A stretch of 64,000 bases of DNA from Caulobacter segnis (GCF_019931575.1 NZ_CP082923.1:4836001-4900000); one strand, 5' to 3'. Shown: positions 17,512 through 26,450, numbered from the stretch's first letter. The notes: generated by a model from the sequence alone, not told the origin. Made by a program: numbers and translations.

Positions 17512-19470
17512 ATGGCGAACGGACCCTTCGGCGGGAACAAGGCGGCCAGGCCGCAACGGACCCCGCTTCAGGCCCTTGTCTACTGGGGGACTGTCCTGGG
17601 CGTCTGGGGCCTGATCTTCGTCGTCGCCTTCTTCGCCGTGTTCGCCAGCGACCTGCCCGACACGTCCAAGCTCTACGACGTCAAGCGCCAGCCCTCGATC
17701 AACTATCTGGATCGCTCGGGCGCCCTGCTGGCCGTGCGCGGCAGCCAGTACGCGCCGCCGGTCGACATCGACGCCCTGCCCAAGTACGTGCCGGCCGCCT
17801 TCGTGGCCATCGAGGACCGCCAGTTCTACCACCACTTCGGCTTCAACCCCTGGGGCATCGCCCGCTCGCTGGTGTGGAACGCCACCCATGACGGCGGCCC
17901 CCAGCGCGGCGGCTCGACCATCACCCAGCAGCTGGCGCGGAACCTGTTCCTCAGCCCGGCCCAGAACTATCGCCGCAAGGCCCAGGAGCTGATCCTGGCC
18001 GTGTGGCTGGAGATGAAGTTCTCCAAGAAGCAGATCCTGGCCCTCTATATGAACCGGGTCTATTTCGGGGCTGGCGCCTACGGGATCGAGGCCGCCTCGC
18101 AGCGCTATTTCAACAAGCCCGCCAAGGACCTGTCGATCGGCGAAGCGGCCCTGCTGGCCGGCATGATGAAGGGCCCGGCCCGCTATTCGCCGGTCTCGGC
18201 CAAGGAGCGCGCCGCCCGCCGCGCCACCATCGTCCTGGACGAGATGGTGCGCATCAAGGCCATCACGCCCGAGCAGCGCGACCAGGCCTTCAGCACCCCG
18301 GTGCAGGTCTCGGCCACCCTGGCCAACCAGCGCGCCCAGTACTTCACCGACTATATCGACGCCCAGGTCCGCTCGCTGGTTGGCGAACCGACCGAGGACC
18401 TCGTCGTCGAGACCACCCTGGACCTGCCGATCCAGGTCTCGGCCGAGCGCGCCGTGAAGCTGGGCGTCGAGGGTCATGGCGCCCAAGGCGTGCAGCAGGC
18501 GGCCCTGGTCGCCATCGACGGGGAAGGCCGCATCCGCGCCTATGTCGGCGGCGCCGACTACGCCGACAGCCAGTTCGACCGCGCCACCACGGCCCGCCGC
18601 CAGGCCGGCTCGGCCTTCAAGCCGTTCGTCTACCTGACCGCCATGGAGCAGGGCCGCACGCCCGCCGTCATGGTCGTCGACGAGCCGATCAAGATCGGCA
18701 ACTGGGAGCCCCGCAACTACACCGGCAAGTACCTGGGTCCCATGACCCTGCAGACGGCCCTGGCCCAGTCGATCAACACGGTCGCCGCGCGCCTGGCCAA
18801 CGAGGTCGGCACCAGCAACGTCGCCGCCACGGCCCGTCGCCTGGGCATCACCAGCAAGATCCAACTGGACCCGTCGATGGCCCTGGGCGCGGTCGAGGTC
18901 AGCCCCATGGAAATGGCCCAGGCCTACGCCCCGTTCTCGAACGGCGGCTTCCTGGCCAAGGGCTACGGCATCGAGCGCATCCGCACCGCCAGCGGCAAGG
19001 TGCTCTACGACCACGGCGTCGAGAAGGCCGAGCGCTCGGCGGTGATCGGCTCGCCGGCCCTGCAGTACATGAACCAGATGATGCGCGAGGTCGTCGCCTC
19101 GGGCACGGGCGCCCGCGCCAAGGTCGGCGGCTACGACATCGCCGGCAAGACCGGCACGACCAGCGACTACAAGGACGCCTGGTTCGTCGGCTACACCGGC
19201 GGCTTCGTCACCGCCGTCTGGACCGGCAAGGACGACAACACCGCGATGAAGCGGGTCACCGGCGGCGGCGCCCCGGCCGAGATCTGGCGCACGTTCATGA
19301 CCGCCACCCTGCCCCGCCTGAAGGCCACCCCCATCCCGGGCGGCATGGTCGAGCCTCCGCCCTCGACGGACCCGATCGGCGACCTGATCGACCCGTCGAC
19401 CACGCCCGAAGGCCCGGCGGCCGAAACCCCCGGCGGCGCTCCGCCGCCAGCGGACCAGCTGCCTTACTGA
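17512..19470 (+). CDS. Class A penicillin-binding protein (peptidoglycan glycosyltransferase/transpeptidase)
   Basis: Bifunctional cell-wall synthase of 652 residues, one N-terminal membrane helix (about residues 22-45) and the rest periplasmic. The glycosyltransferase domain shows catalytic Glu101 in VAIEDRQFYHHFG, followed by RGGSTITQQLARNLFLSP. The transpeptidase domain has nucleophile Ser367 in SAFK, an SxN motif in QSINTVAA and KTGTT at 546-550. The C-terminus is a Pro-rich tail without further domains, so it is a compact PBP1-type enzyme. Caulobacter carries several paralogues; which one this is cannot be settled from sequence alone. Confidence 0.95.
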   Translation: MANGPFGGNKAARPQRTPLQALVYWGTVLGVWGLIFVVAFFAVFASDLPDTSKLYDVKRQPSINYLDRSGALLAVRGSQYAPPVDIDALPKYVPAAFVAIEDRQFYHHFGFNPWGIARSLVWNATHDGGPQRGGSTITQQLARNLFLSPAQNYRRKAQELILAVWLEMKFSKKQILALYMNRVYFGAGAYGIEAASQRYFNKPAKDLSIGEAALLAGMMKGPARYSPVSAKERAARRATIVLDEMVRIKAITPEQRDQAFSTPVQVSATLANQRAQYFTDYIDAQVRSLVGEPTEDLVVETTLDLPIQVSAERAVKLGVEGHGAQGVQQAALVAIDGEGRIRAYVGGADYADSQFDRATTARRQAGSAFKPFVYLTAMEQGRTPAVMVVDEPIKIGNWEPRNYTGKYLGPMTLQTALAQSINTVAARLANEVGTSNVAATARRLGITSKIQLDPSMALGAVEVSPMEMAQAYAPFSNGGFLAKGYGIERIRTASGKVLYDHGVEKAERSAVIGSPALQYMNQMMREVVASGTGARAKVGGYDIAGKTGTTSDYKDAWFVGYTGGFVTAVWTGKDDNTAMKRVTGGGAPAEIWRTFMTATLPRLKATPIPGGMVEPPPSTDPIGDLIDPSTTPEGPAAETPGGAPPPADQLPY

Positions 19471-19507
19471 GATCCAGGATCCCCCAAAGCGGGAGGATTT
19501 TCAGACA

Positions 19508-20227
19508 CTAGGCCCCGATCGCGTGAAGCTCCGCCGCGTGGGCCCGGAGCCACGCGCGGTGCGGCGCGGGATTACCCGCCAGCTGCTCGCACAGCGCCCA
19601 GAACCTCGGGCCGTGGTTGGCCTCGATCAGGTGGGCGCATTCGTGGGCGGCGACATAGTCGGCCACCGCCGCCGGCGCCAGGATCAGTCGCCAGCTATAG
19701 CGGATCGCCGCGGGCGCCCTCGGCGTCGCGGGCCGGCACGAGCCCCAGCGGGCCTTCGGGTCGGCGACGGCCACCGAAGGCATCGGGCGGCCCAGGGCCG
19801 AAGCGTGGACGGCGGTGCGTTCGGTCAGCACGGCCAGCGCCTCGCGCTTGGCCAGCCGGATGACCTTCATCCCCCAGTTGGCGTCGTCGGGCGCGACGAT
19901 GCGCCCCTCCTCGAGACGGGCGCGGCCGGGGCCGACCTCCAGGCGATAGGGCCGGTCGTTCAGGCGCAGGATCCCGCCCGGCGCCAGGCTCATCCGCTCG
20001 GGCAGGGCGGCCAGCTGCTTGGCGATCCAGCCGGACTTCTCCTGAGCGAAGGCCACGGCCTCGTTCAGGCGGCGAGGGCTGGGGGCCAGGGCGACGATCT
20101 CGGACTTGGCGCGGTCGACGCGCAGCGAGACGCGTCGCGCCCGGCCGTCCACCCGCAGGCGAACGGGCCAGCCGCCGATCTCCAGTCGATCACCGTCGGA
20201 AAAGCGTTGGGCCGAGCGCGCGAACAT
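19508..20227 (-). CDS. YgjP/SprT-like zinc metallopeptidase (DUF45)
   Basis: A 239-residue cytosolic protein whose C-terminal half carries the zinc site AAHECAHLIEANHGPRFWAL: HExxH plus a downstream His as third ligand, as in the YgjP-like metallopeptidase family. The fixed motif DPKARWGSCRP about 30 residues earlier is also typical. Family members are often found beside restriction or repair genes but have no established substrate. The start codon ATG at 20227 was taken because the conserved N-terminal beta region follows closely. It is convergent with the penicillin-binding protein gene, 37 bp apart. Confidence 0.86.
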   Translation of the reverse strand: MFARSAQRFSDGDRLEIGGWPVRLRVDGRARRVSLRVDRAKSEIVALAPSPRRLNEAVAFAQEKSGWIAKQLAALPERMSLAPGGILRLNDRPYRLEVGPGRARLEEGRIVAPDDANWGMKVIRLAKREALAVLTERTAVHASALGRPMPSVAVADPKARWGSCRPATPRAPAAIRYSWRLILAPAAVADYVAAHECAHLIEANHGPRFWALCEQLAGNPAPHRAWLRAHAAELHAIGA

Positions 20228-20273
20228 CAGTCGCTAAGATCGTGTGCGTCGAGGTTCGCCGCAAGGCGGCGGA

Positions 20274-21536
20274 TCAGGCCCCGCCCCCGAAATTCGGATC
20301 GCACTTGAGGATGAACGATCGCACGCGCGGATAGATCTCCTCGCGGAACCGGCGGCCGTTGAACACGCCGTAGTGGCCGACGCCGGGCTGGACATAGTCC
20401 AGCTTCAGGTCCTCAGGGATGTTCGGGCACAGGCCGTGGGCGGCCTGGGTCTGGCCGATGCCGGAGATGTCGTCGTTCTCGCCCTCGACCGTCATCAGGC
20501 CGATGTCGGTGATGGCCTCAGGCTTCACCCGCGCGCCGCGATGCATCAGCTCGCCCTTGGGCAGCAGGTACTGCTGGAAGACGATGTCGATGGTCTGGAG
20601 ATAGAACTCCTCGGTCAGGTCCAGGACCGACAGGTACTCGTCGTAGAACTCCAGGTGCTTGTCGGCGCTGTCGCCGTCGCCTTTCACCAGGTCGTCGAAA
20701 TAGCGCTTGTGGGCCTCCTGGTGGCGCTCAGCATTCATGCTCATGAAGCTGGCCAGCTGGACGAACCCCGGATAGACGCGCCGGCCCGCGCCCGCATAGG
20801 GCGGCGGCACCGTGTAGATCATGTTCGACTGGAACCAGGTGAACGGCTTTTCCTCGGCCAGCTGGTTGGTCACGGTCGGCGACAAGCGCGCGTCGATCGG
20901 CGAGCCCATGAAGGTCATGCTGGCCGGGCGCGAGGGATGGTTCTGCTCGGCCATCAGGGCGGCGGCGGCCAGGACCGGCGGACCGGGCTGGCAGACGGCC
21001 ACGACATTAGGGCGCGGCCCCAGCACGGCCAGCATCTGGACGATGTGGTCGATATAGTCGTGGAAGTCGAAGCGGCCCTCCAGGACCGAGACCTCGCGGG
21101 CGTTGACCCAGTCGACGATGAACACCGCGTGGTCGGGCAGGAAGGCCTCGACCGTGCCGCGCAACAAGGTCGCGTAGTGACCTGAAAGGGGAGCGACGAT
21201 CAGCACGGCGGGGTCGAGGCTGAACTTGCCGGCCCGGCGCATGTCGGCCATGTCGCGGTCGAACTGGATGAGGCGCGCCCAGGGGCTCTCCCAGACCACG
21301 GTGGGACGGACGCGCACGTCGACCTGGCCGACCTTGACCGTGTCGATGTTCCACTTCGGCTTGCCATAGCGCCGGGTGACGTTGGCGAAAAGATCCGCGC
21401 CGGCGTGCATGCGCCGGCCCAGGGCCGTGTCCGCAGCCGGATTCAGCGGCGATCCCCAGAAGTCCCGGGCCGCCCGCGCCGCGAGGCGCATCGGAGTGGA
21501 GGCGTAGTAAGCCGCCTCGTGTAGGGCGTAAAGCAT
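20274..21536 (-). CDS. phaZ: Intracellular polyhydroxybutyrate depolymerase
   Basis: Alpha/beta-hydrolase of 420 residues that mobilises stored PHB granules. The N-terminus (MLYALHEAAYYASTPMR) is highly typical of granule-associated depolymerases, and the nucleophile elbow has cysteine instead of serine: VVAVCQPGPP with Cys182, as in Ralstonia PhaZ1. The catalytic Asp and His probably lie in VEGENDDISG and PGVGHYGVFNG. No signal peptide, as expected for a cytosolic enzyme. A 17-bp inverted repeat containing TTGC-N3-GCAA stands 13 bp before the start codon. Confidence 0.95.
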   Translation of the reverse strand: MLYALHEAAYYASTPMRLAARAARDFWGSPLNPAADTALGRRMHAGADLFANVTRRYGKPKWNIDTVKVGQVDVRVRPTVVWESPWARLIQFDRDMADMRRAGKFSLDPAVLIVAPLSGHYATLLRGTVEAFLPDHAVFIVDWVNAREVSVLEGRFDFHDYIDHIVQMLAVLGPRPNVVAVCQPGPPVLAAAALMAEQNHPSRPASMTFMGSPIDARLSPTVTNQLAEEKPFTWFQSNMIYTVPPPYAGAGRRVYPGFVQLASFMSMNAERHQEAHKRYFDDLVKGDGDSADKHLEFYDEYLSVLDLTEEFYLQTIDIVFQQYLLPKGELMHRGARVKPEAITDIGLMTVEGENDDISGIGQTQAAHGLCPNIPEDLKLDYVQPGVGHYGVFNGRRFREEIYPRVRSFILKCDPNFGGGA

Positions 21537-21548
21537 GGCGCATCCGCG

Positions 21549-21565
21549 ATGTTGCAGCGCAACAT
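21549..21565. promoter_or_regulatory. Inverted repeat before phaZ, candidate PhaR operator
   Basis: ATGTTGC-AGC-GCAACAT is a perfect 7+3+7 inverted repeat centred about 20 bp upstream of the phaZ start codon. Its core TTGC-N3-GCAA resembles the TGC-N3/4-GCA sites of the PHA-responsive repressor PhaR in other alphaproteobacteria. Binding is inferred. Confidence 0.55.
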
Positions 21566-21670
21566 AACACGCTCACGCCTAACAGAGTCTACCTTTTCGA
21601 GACTTTTTGCGTCGCGTCATGGCGTCGCTCGCGCGCTCGCTCTTCGGGCGAGGGGAAGAAGGGAGAAGCT

Positions 21671-22261
21671 CTACCCCTCGCGCATCGCGTCCGAGATTCG
21701 GCGAGCGATGTCCTCGGGCGGCAGGTTGTAGGGGATCACCGTCTTGAAGCGGCCCTTGGGGTCCATCAGGTAGATCGCCGTCGAGTGGTCCATGGTGTAG
21801 CCGGGACCGTCGCCGACCTTGGCGTAGTAGACCTTATAGGCCTTGGCCGCGGCCTTGACCTGCTCTTCCGTACCGGTCAGGCCGATCGTCGATTTGGGGA
21901 TGTAGTCGGCCGACAGATAGGTCTTCATCTGCTGGGGCGTGTCGCGCGCCGGGTCGATCGAGATGAAGACGATCTGCAATTTGTCGGCCTTGGGACCCAG
22001 TTGCTCCGTCGCCGCCGACAGGGCCTGCAGCGTGCCGGGGCAGACGTCCGGGCAATAGGTGAAGCCGAAGAACACCGCGCTCCACTTGCCCTTCAGCACC
22101 TTTTCGGTCGCCGGGGTGTTGTTCTGGTCGACCAGCTGGAACGGCCCGCCGACCGCGGCGACCGGTTCCGACTTGAAGACTCCCGCATTCCACGCCAGGC
22201 CCGCGGTCACCGCAAGGCCCAGGACGCAGGCCAGGATCAGAACGAGGCGGTGACGAGGCAT
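21671..22261 (-). CDS. senC: SCO1/SenC/PrrC family copper protein
   Basis: Membrane-anchored thioredoxin-fold copper chaperone for cytochrome oxidase assembly. The 196-residue protein has an N-terminal membrane helix (LVLILACVLGLAVTAGL) and the copper motif CPDVCP in FGFTYCPDVCPG, with the distal His in TMDHSTAIYLMDP. AAGGA precedes the ATG at 22261. It is divergent from the regB kinase gene, 57 bp away; senC-regB-regA linkage is classic in Rhodobacter and relatives, where SenC also affects redox signalling. Confidence 0.93.
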   Translation of the reverse strand: MPRHRLVLILACVLGLAVTAGLAWNAGVFKSEPVAAVGGPFQLVDQNNTPATEKVLKGKWSAVFFGFTYCPDVCPGTLQALSAATEQLGPKADKLQIVFISIDPARDTPQQMKTYLSADYIPKSTIGLTGTEEQVKAAAKAYKVYYAKVGDGPGYTMDHSTAIYLMDPKGRFKTVIPYNLPPEDIARRISDAMREG

Positions 22262-22318
22262 GTGCGTTTCATCCTTTTGCGGCCGCCCGATCTTTTCACT
22301 CTCGCCAGGCGGGAGATT

Positions 22319-23737
22319 ATGGTCAATCTTGCGGTCATGACCGACGTTTCGTTCGCGAGAGCGCCCGACGATCAACGTCATAAGGGGCTCGATAAGCCGG
22401 GCGAAGAACCGGCGCAAGACGACGCCTGGTCCTGGACCGCGCCCGGGCTTCGCCGTGGACGCTTAAGGGTCCGAACCCTTCTGGCGCAGCGCTGGCTGTC
22501 GGTGGTGGGCCAGACCGCCGTGTTGCTGGTCGCCGGCCTTGCGCTCAAGCTGCAGGTGCCGTGGGCGCTGTGCTTCACCCTGATCGCCCTGTCGGCGTGG
22601 CTGAATGTCCTGCTGGGCCTGGCGTCCAGCGGTCAGCGCCTGGCGCGCGACGGCGAAGCCACCGCCCAGATCGCCTTCGACATCCTGCAGCTGTCGGGCC
22701 TGCTGTACCTGACCGGCGGGGCGCTGAACCCGTTCTCGCTGCTGCTGATCGCGCCCGTGACCCTGGCGGCGGCCACCCTGCCGGCGCGTTACGCCATGGG
22801 CCTGGGCCTGCTGGCCATCGCCTCGTCGGTGGCCCTGGCGCTGTTCCACATGCCGCTGCCGACCGTGGCTGGCCACGCGCCCGTCCTCGATCCTAGCCCG
22901 CTGATGCTGTGGTCGATCGTCACGGCGCGGATCTTCGGCATCGTCATCACCGCCGCCTACGCCTGGCAGGCGGCCAGCGAGTCCGCGCGGATGGAGCTGG
23001 CCCTGAACGTCACCGAGACCGTGCTGGCGCGCGAGCAGCGCCTGTCAGCCCTGGGGGCCCTGGCCGCCGCCGCCGCCCACGAGCTGGGCACGCCGCTGGC
23101 CACCATCTCGGTCGTCTCCCGCGAGATGGCCCGCAACGCCGCCAGCGAGGAGATCCGCGAGGACGCCGAGCTACTGATCGGCCAGGCCGCTCGCTGCCGC
23201 GAGATTCTGCAGCGCCTGACCGAGATGCCCGAGGCCAAGGACGCCGTGCACGAGCGGATGAGCCTGGTCCAGCTTGTCCAGGACGTGATCGAGCCGCACC
23301 TGGTGCACGGCATCCGCGTCGAGGCCGTGGTCAACGGTCCGGCCGGCGAGGCCGCGCCCGACATCTGGCGGCGACCCGAGATCATCCACGCCATGACCTC
23401 GATCGTCGAGAACGCGGTCGACTTCGCGCGCAGCGAGGTGATCGTCATCGCCCGCTTCGACGCGCGCTACATCGTCATCGAAGCCCGCGACGACGGCGCC
23501 GGCTTCTCGCCCGAGGTGCTGGCCAAGCTGGGCGAGCCGTACGTTACGACCCGCCCCGGCGCGGAAGGGTCGCGGACGGGCCATATCGGCATGGGCCTGG
23601 GCTTCTTCATCGCCAAGACCTTGCTGGAGCGAACCGGCGCCACGGTGGATTTTCGCAATGGACGCCGCGGCGGCGCCGTGGTCTCGGCCCGCTGGCCGAG
23701 ACCCGCGCTTGAAGCTCCCGGATATACGGGGGCTTGA
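22319..23737 (+). CDS. regB: Redox-sensing histidine kinase RegB/PrrB/ActS
   Basis: Membrane kinase of about 472 residues that senses respiratory redox state. Around six hydrophobic segments span residues 62-215, with the ubiquinone-site motif GGALNPF at 133-139. The H box is AHELGTPL with His254. Cys293 in QAARCREIL matches the conserved redox box that forms an intermolecular disulfide in RegB proteins. N, G1 and G2 boxes are seen as ENAVDF, DDGAGF and GHIGMGLGFF. I chose the ATG at 22319 (GGGAG upstream); an ATG at 22337 is possible. RegA follows after 76 bp. Confidence 0.92.
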   Translation: MVNLAVMTDVSFARAPDDQRHKGLDKPGEEPAQDDAWSWTAPGLRRGRLRVRTLLAQRWLSVVGQTAVLLVAGLALKLQVPWALCFTLIALSAWLNVLLGLASSGQRLARDGEATAQIAFDILQLSGLLYLTGGALNPFSLLLIAPVTLAAATLPARYAMGLGLLAIASSVALALFHMPLPTVAGHAPVLDPSPLMLWSIVTARIFGIVITAAYAWQAASESARMELALNVTETVLAREQRLSALGALAAAAAHELGTPLATISVVSREMARNAASEEIREDAELLIGQAARCREILQRLTEMPEAKDAVHERMSLVQLVQDVIEPHLVHGIRVEAVVNGPAGEAAPDIWRRPEIIHAMTSIVENAVDFARSEVIVIARFDARYIVIEARDDGAGFSPEVLAKLGEPYVTTRPGAEGSRTGHIGMGLGFFIAKTLLERTGATVDFRNGRRGGAVVSARWPRPALEAPGYTGA

Positions 23738-23813
23738 TGTACGACGCGGATAAGGGAAAGTATGGGTCGTTATTTGGCCTGTTGAGTATTGGCCCGGGGA
23801 GGGGCTGACTTCT

Positions 23814-24371
23814 ATGGCGGATATCGGAGAGCTGGTTTCGGCGCTGCCGGACAAGTCGCTTCTTCTGTTGGACGACGACGGACCTCTGCGGACCCGGCTG
23901 GGACGGGCCCTGGAGCAGCGCGGCTTCGAGGTCACGCTGGCCGCCTCCGTGGCCGAGGCGCTGACCATCCTGCGCGGCGCCGCGCCGGCCCACGCCGTGC
24001 TCGACATGCGGCTGGAGGACGGCTCGGGCCTGAAGGTGGTCGAGGCGGTGCGCGACGCCCGGCCCGACGCCAAGGTCATCATGCTGACCGGCTACGGCAA
24101 CATCGCCACGGCCGTGGCGGCGGTGAAGGCGGGGGTGGTCGACTACCTCTCCAAGCCCGCCGACGCCGACGACGTGGCCCGGGCCCTGCTGGCCGCCAAG
24201 GACGCCGCCCCGACGCCGCCGGAAAACCCGATGAGCGCCGACCGCGTCCGCTGGGAGCACATCCAGCGCGTCTACGAGATGTGCGGCCACAACGTCTCGG
24301 AAACCGCCCGCCGGCTGAACATGCACCGCCGGACGCTGCAGCGGATCCTGGCCAAGCGCGCGCCGCGTTAG
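23814..24371 (+). CDS. regA: Response regulator RegA/PrrA/ActR
   Basis: DNA-binding regulator of 185 residues, partner of RegB, controlling energy-generating and redox genes. The receiver domain has an acidic pocket at LLLDDDGPLR, phospho-acceptor Asp64 in HAVLDMRLED, and a Lys in LSKPAD. The C-terminal Fis-type helix-turn-helix NVSETARRLNMHRRTLQRIL is essentially the invariant one of this family. A terminator hairpin follows at 24379-24405. Assignment is firm because of the senC-regB-regA context and the HTH sequence. Confidence 0.95.
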   Translation: MADIGELVSALPDKSLLLLDDDGPLRTRLGRALEQRGFEVTLAASVAEALTILRGAAPAHAVLDMRLEDGSGLKVVEAVRDARPDAKVIMLTGYGNIATAVAAVKAGVVDYLSKPADADDVARALLAAKDAAPTPPENPMSADRVRWEHIQRVYEMCGHNVSETARRLNMHRRTLQRILAKRAPR

Positions 24372-24378
24372 GTCGAGA

Positions 24379-24405
24379 GCCCTCCCCCGCGTCGCGAGGG
24401 AGGGC
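24379..24405. terminator. Bidirectional terminator hairpin between regA and the SDR gene
   Basis: An 8-bp perfect stem (GCCCTCCC / GGGAGGGC) encloses an 11-nt loop, located between two convergent stop codons (24371 and 24414). No long T tract is present on either strand, so its efficiency is uncertain. Confidence 0.55.
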
Positions 24406-24413
24406 CTATCCCG

Positions 24414-25199
24414 TCACATCGCCGAGATCCCGCCGTCCAGGCGCATCTCGGCTCCGGTCATGAACTTGCTCTCGTCGCTGGCGAGGTAGAGCACCGCATT
24501 GGCGATGTCGCTCGGCTCGCCGATGTGGCCCAGTGGGATCTGGCGGCCCAGCTTGGCGTGGGCCTCCTCCTTGCCCAGGCGCTGGCTCAGCGGGTCCAGG
24601 ATCGGGGTGTCGATGAAGGTCGGGTGGATCGAGTTCGAGCGGATGTCGAGCCCCTGCTTGGCGCAGTAGAGGGCGATGTTCTTGCTGAGCAGCCAGACCG
24701 CCGCCTTCGAGGCGTTGTAGGCCGGCGAATTGTGGTTGGCGATCAGGCCGGCGATCGAGCTGATGTTGACGATCGAGCCGGGCTGGTTGGCCCGCATGTA
24801 GGTCAGAGCGTGCTTGGCCCCCAGGAAGACGCTGTCGACATTGATCGCCATGATCCGCTTCCAGAGGTCGAACTCCATGGCCTCCAGCGGCTTGTCGCCC
24901 GCGACGCCGGCGTTGTTCAGCAGCACCGAGATCCCGCCCATCAGGCTGTTGGCCTTTTCCAGCGCCTCGATCCACTGGTCTTCCTGGGTGACGTCCAGAT
25001 GTAGGGCGAAGGCCGTCCCCGCGCCATGCTTGGCGTTGAGCTCGGCCGCCACCGCCTCGGCGCCGGCCAGATTGATGTCGGCCAGCGTGACCTTGGCGCC
25101 TTCCTCGGCCAGGCGACGCGCGGCCGCCGCGCCCAGCCCCTGGGCTCCGCCGGTGATGAAGGCCTTCTTGCCGGCGACCCGGCCCATGCTCTGCGCCAT
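24414..25199 (-). CDS. Short-chain dehydrogenase/reductase (classical SDR)
   Basis: NAD(P)-dependent oxidoreductase of 261 residues. The cofactor loop is ITGGAQGLGAAAAR, an Asp in TLADINLAGA suggests NAD preference, NNAG is present, and the catalytic Ser-Tyr-Lys set is seen in NISSIAGLIANHNSPAYNASKAA. The C-terminal MTGAEMRLDGGISAM is the usual end of this subfamily. The true substrate is open (hydroxysteroid, cyclic alcohol or sugar). ATG at 25199 has GGAGG 8 nt upstream. A perfect inverted repeat lies in its promoter region. Confidence 0.9.
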   Translation of the reverse strand: MAQSMGRVAGKKAFITGGAQGLGAAAARRLAEEGAKVTLADINLAGAEAVAAELNAKHGAGTAFALHLDVTQEDQWIEALEKANSLMGGISVLLNNAGVAGDKPLEAMEFDLWKRIMAINVDSVFLGAKHALTYMRANQPGSIVNISSIAGLIANHNSPAYNASKAAVWLLSKNIALYCAKQGLDIRSNSIHPTFIDTPILDPLSQRLGKEEAHAKLGRQIPLGHIGEPSDIANAVLYLASDESKFMTGAEMRLDGGISAM

Positions 25200-25220
25200 G
25201 CGGCGTCCTCCCAATTATAA

Positions 25221-25238
25221 TTCAAACGGGAGTTTGAA
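25221..25238. promoter_or_regulatory. Inverted repeat upstream of the SDR gene, candidate operator
   Basis: TTCAAAC-GGGA-GTTTGAA is a perfect 18-bp inverted repeat 22 bp before the SDR start codon, next to an AT-rich stretch (AATTATAATT) that could be the -10 region. The form suits a TetR- or similar dimeric repressor; no such gene is adjacent. Confidence 0.5.
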
Positions 25239-25257
25239 CCGGGACACAGCATGAGGG

Positions 25258-25407
25258 AAGCCCCATCTCTCCTCCCTCTCTGGGGGAGAGGGACCGCCGA
25301 ACGGCGGTGGAGGGGGCTTGGGGGCGAGGCCTGTTCAGCACCGCTTCGCGGACCCCTCCGTCTCGATGCGTTCCGCATCGATCCACCTCCCCCTAATGGG
25401 GAGGAGG
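25258..25407. repeat. Dispersed CT/GA-rich intergenic repeat, copy A
   Basis: About 150 bp of palindromic CTCCTCCCTCT / GGGGGAGAGGG-type sequence ending in a hairpin (CCTCCCC 25386-25392 / GGGGAGG 25398-25404) at the pterin dehydratase stop codon. A related element lies at 45896-46012. Such GA/CT-rich palindromic intergenic repeats are common in Caulobacter-type genomes; the terminal hairpin may also stop transcription. Confidence 0.6.
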
Positions 25408-25695
25408 TTATGCTGCGGCGCTGTCCATGAACTTCGCGAGCTGGACGTCCAGTTCGGTCACCCCGTCGGCGTCGTGGGTGGTCAGCAGCACCTCGACGCG
25501 GTTGTAGACGTTGAACCATTCGGGGTGATGGTCGAGCTTGTCGGCCATCAGGGCCACGCGGGTCATGAAGCCGAACGCTTCGTTGAAGTCGCCGAACTTG
25601 AACGTCTTGGCGATGGCGTCCTGGTGGTCCTTGGCGGCGCTCCAGCCGTCGAGCTGAGCGATCGCCGCGGCGGCGCCGATGCGGGGGCGGGACAT
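25408..25695 (-). CDS. phhB: Pterin-4a-carbinolamine dehydratase
   Basis: A 95-residue cytosolic enzyme that regenerates pterin cofactors by dehydrating 4a-hydroxytetrahydrobiopterin; also known as DCoH/PCD. The active-site motif [14 protein letters not shown] contains the catalytic His pair, followed by [13 protein letters not shown], both standard for the family. GGAGGAG is placed upstream of the ATG at 25695. A HAD hydrolase gene lies 30 bp upstream on the same strand, so the two may form an operon. No phenylalanine hydroxylase gene is in the window. Confidence 0.95.
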   Translation of the reverse strand: MSRPRIGAAAAIAQLDGWSAAKDHQDAIAKTFKFGDFNEAFGFMTRVALMADKLDHHPEWFNVYNRVEVLLTTHDADGVTELDVQLAKFMDSAAA

Positions 25696-25724
25696 GGAGA
25701 CTCCTCCGAGAAAGCTTCGCCCCC

Positions 25725-26366
25725 TCAGAACGCCAATCCAGTCGCTTCGGCAAGGTCGTTCAGCAGCTGGTCCTCGGTCGAGACCTTGATGGCCTTCATG
25801 CCCAGGACCGCCGCCGGCTTGCAGTTGATCCCCAGGTCGTCGAGATAGACGCAGGCCTCGGGCGCGACGCCCAGCAGCTCGCACATCATCTGGTAGATGC
25901 GCGGATCGGGCTTTCGGACCCCGGCCTTGGAGCTTTCGATCACCGCGTCGAACAGGGCCATGATCTCGCCCACCGCCAGGGCTTTCTCGGCGCTCTGGGC
26001 CATGCCGGGGCCGTGGCCGGTGGGCACGTTGTTGGTGATGCAGCCGACCTTGAACCGCGCCTTGCAGACCTTCAGCGCCTCCATCACCCGAGGTCGCAGG
26101 TCGCCATAGAGCAACGGCAGAACCTCGGCCCCGCGCACGGGATGGCCCAGCCGCGTCGCCTCCTCCAGGAACAGGCCGTCGAAGGCGGCGGCGTCGATCT
26201 CGGCCCGCTCGAACCGGGCCCAGGCGTTCACGTCGCCATTGGTCGCGTTCACCGTGCGGATGAAGTCCGAGGGCAGGCCGCGCTCGACCTCGTAGCGGCG
26301 GAAGGCCTCGAACGGCGAGGTCGTGAACACGCCGCCGAAATCCCAGATCACCGCCTCGATGGCCAT
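25725..26366 (-). CDS. HAD-superfamily hydrolase, subfamily IA
   Basis: A 213-residue Rossmannoid hydrolase. Motif I is [10 protein letters not shown], in which the usual second Asp of DxD is replaced by Gly. That form is typical of epoxide-hydrolase N-domain-like and haloacid dehalogenase-like members, not of phosphatases. Motif II is the Thr-Asn in CITNNVP, motif III the Lys in [10 protein letters not shown], and motif IV LDDLGIN. It sits upstream of phhB on the same strand. Substrate unknown. Confidence 0.87.
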   Translation of the reverse strand: MAIEAVIWDFGGVFTTSPFEAFRRYEVERGLPSDFIRTVNATNGDVNAWARFERAEIDAAAFDGLFLEEATRLGHPVRGAEVLPLLYGDLRPRVMEALKVCKARFKVGCITNNVPTGHGPGMAQSAEKALAVGEIMALFDAVIESSKAGVRKPDPRIYQMMCELLGVAPEACVYLDDLGINCKPAAVLGMKAIKVSTEDQLLNDLAEATGLAF

Positions 26367-26450
26367 CGGCCGCCCCCCTGAAACAACTGTTTGACCCAGG
26401 CTATCGCCGCCGGGCGGAGAGGGGAAGCCCGGCCGGTCGGGAACGCGACC

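Noticed and set aside
24372-24413. Possible small RNA between regA and the SDR gene
   Set aside because: The only structure is the terminator-type hairpin; no separate promoter is visible.
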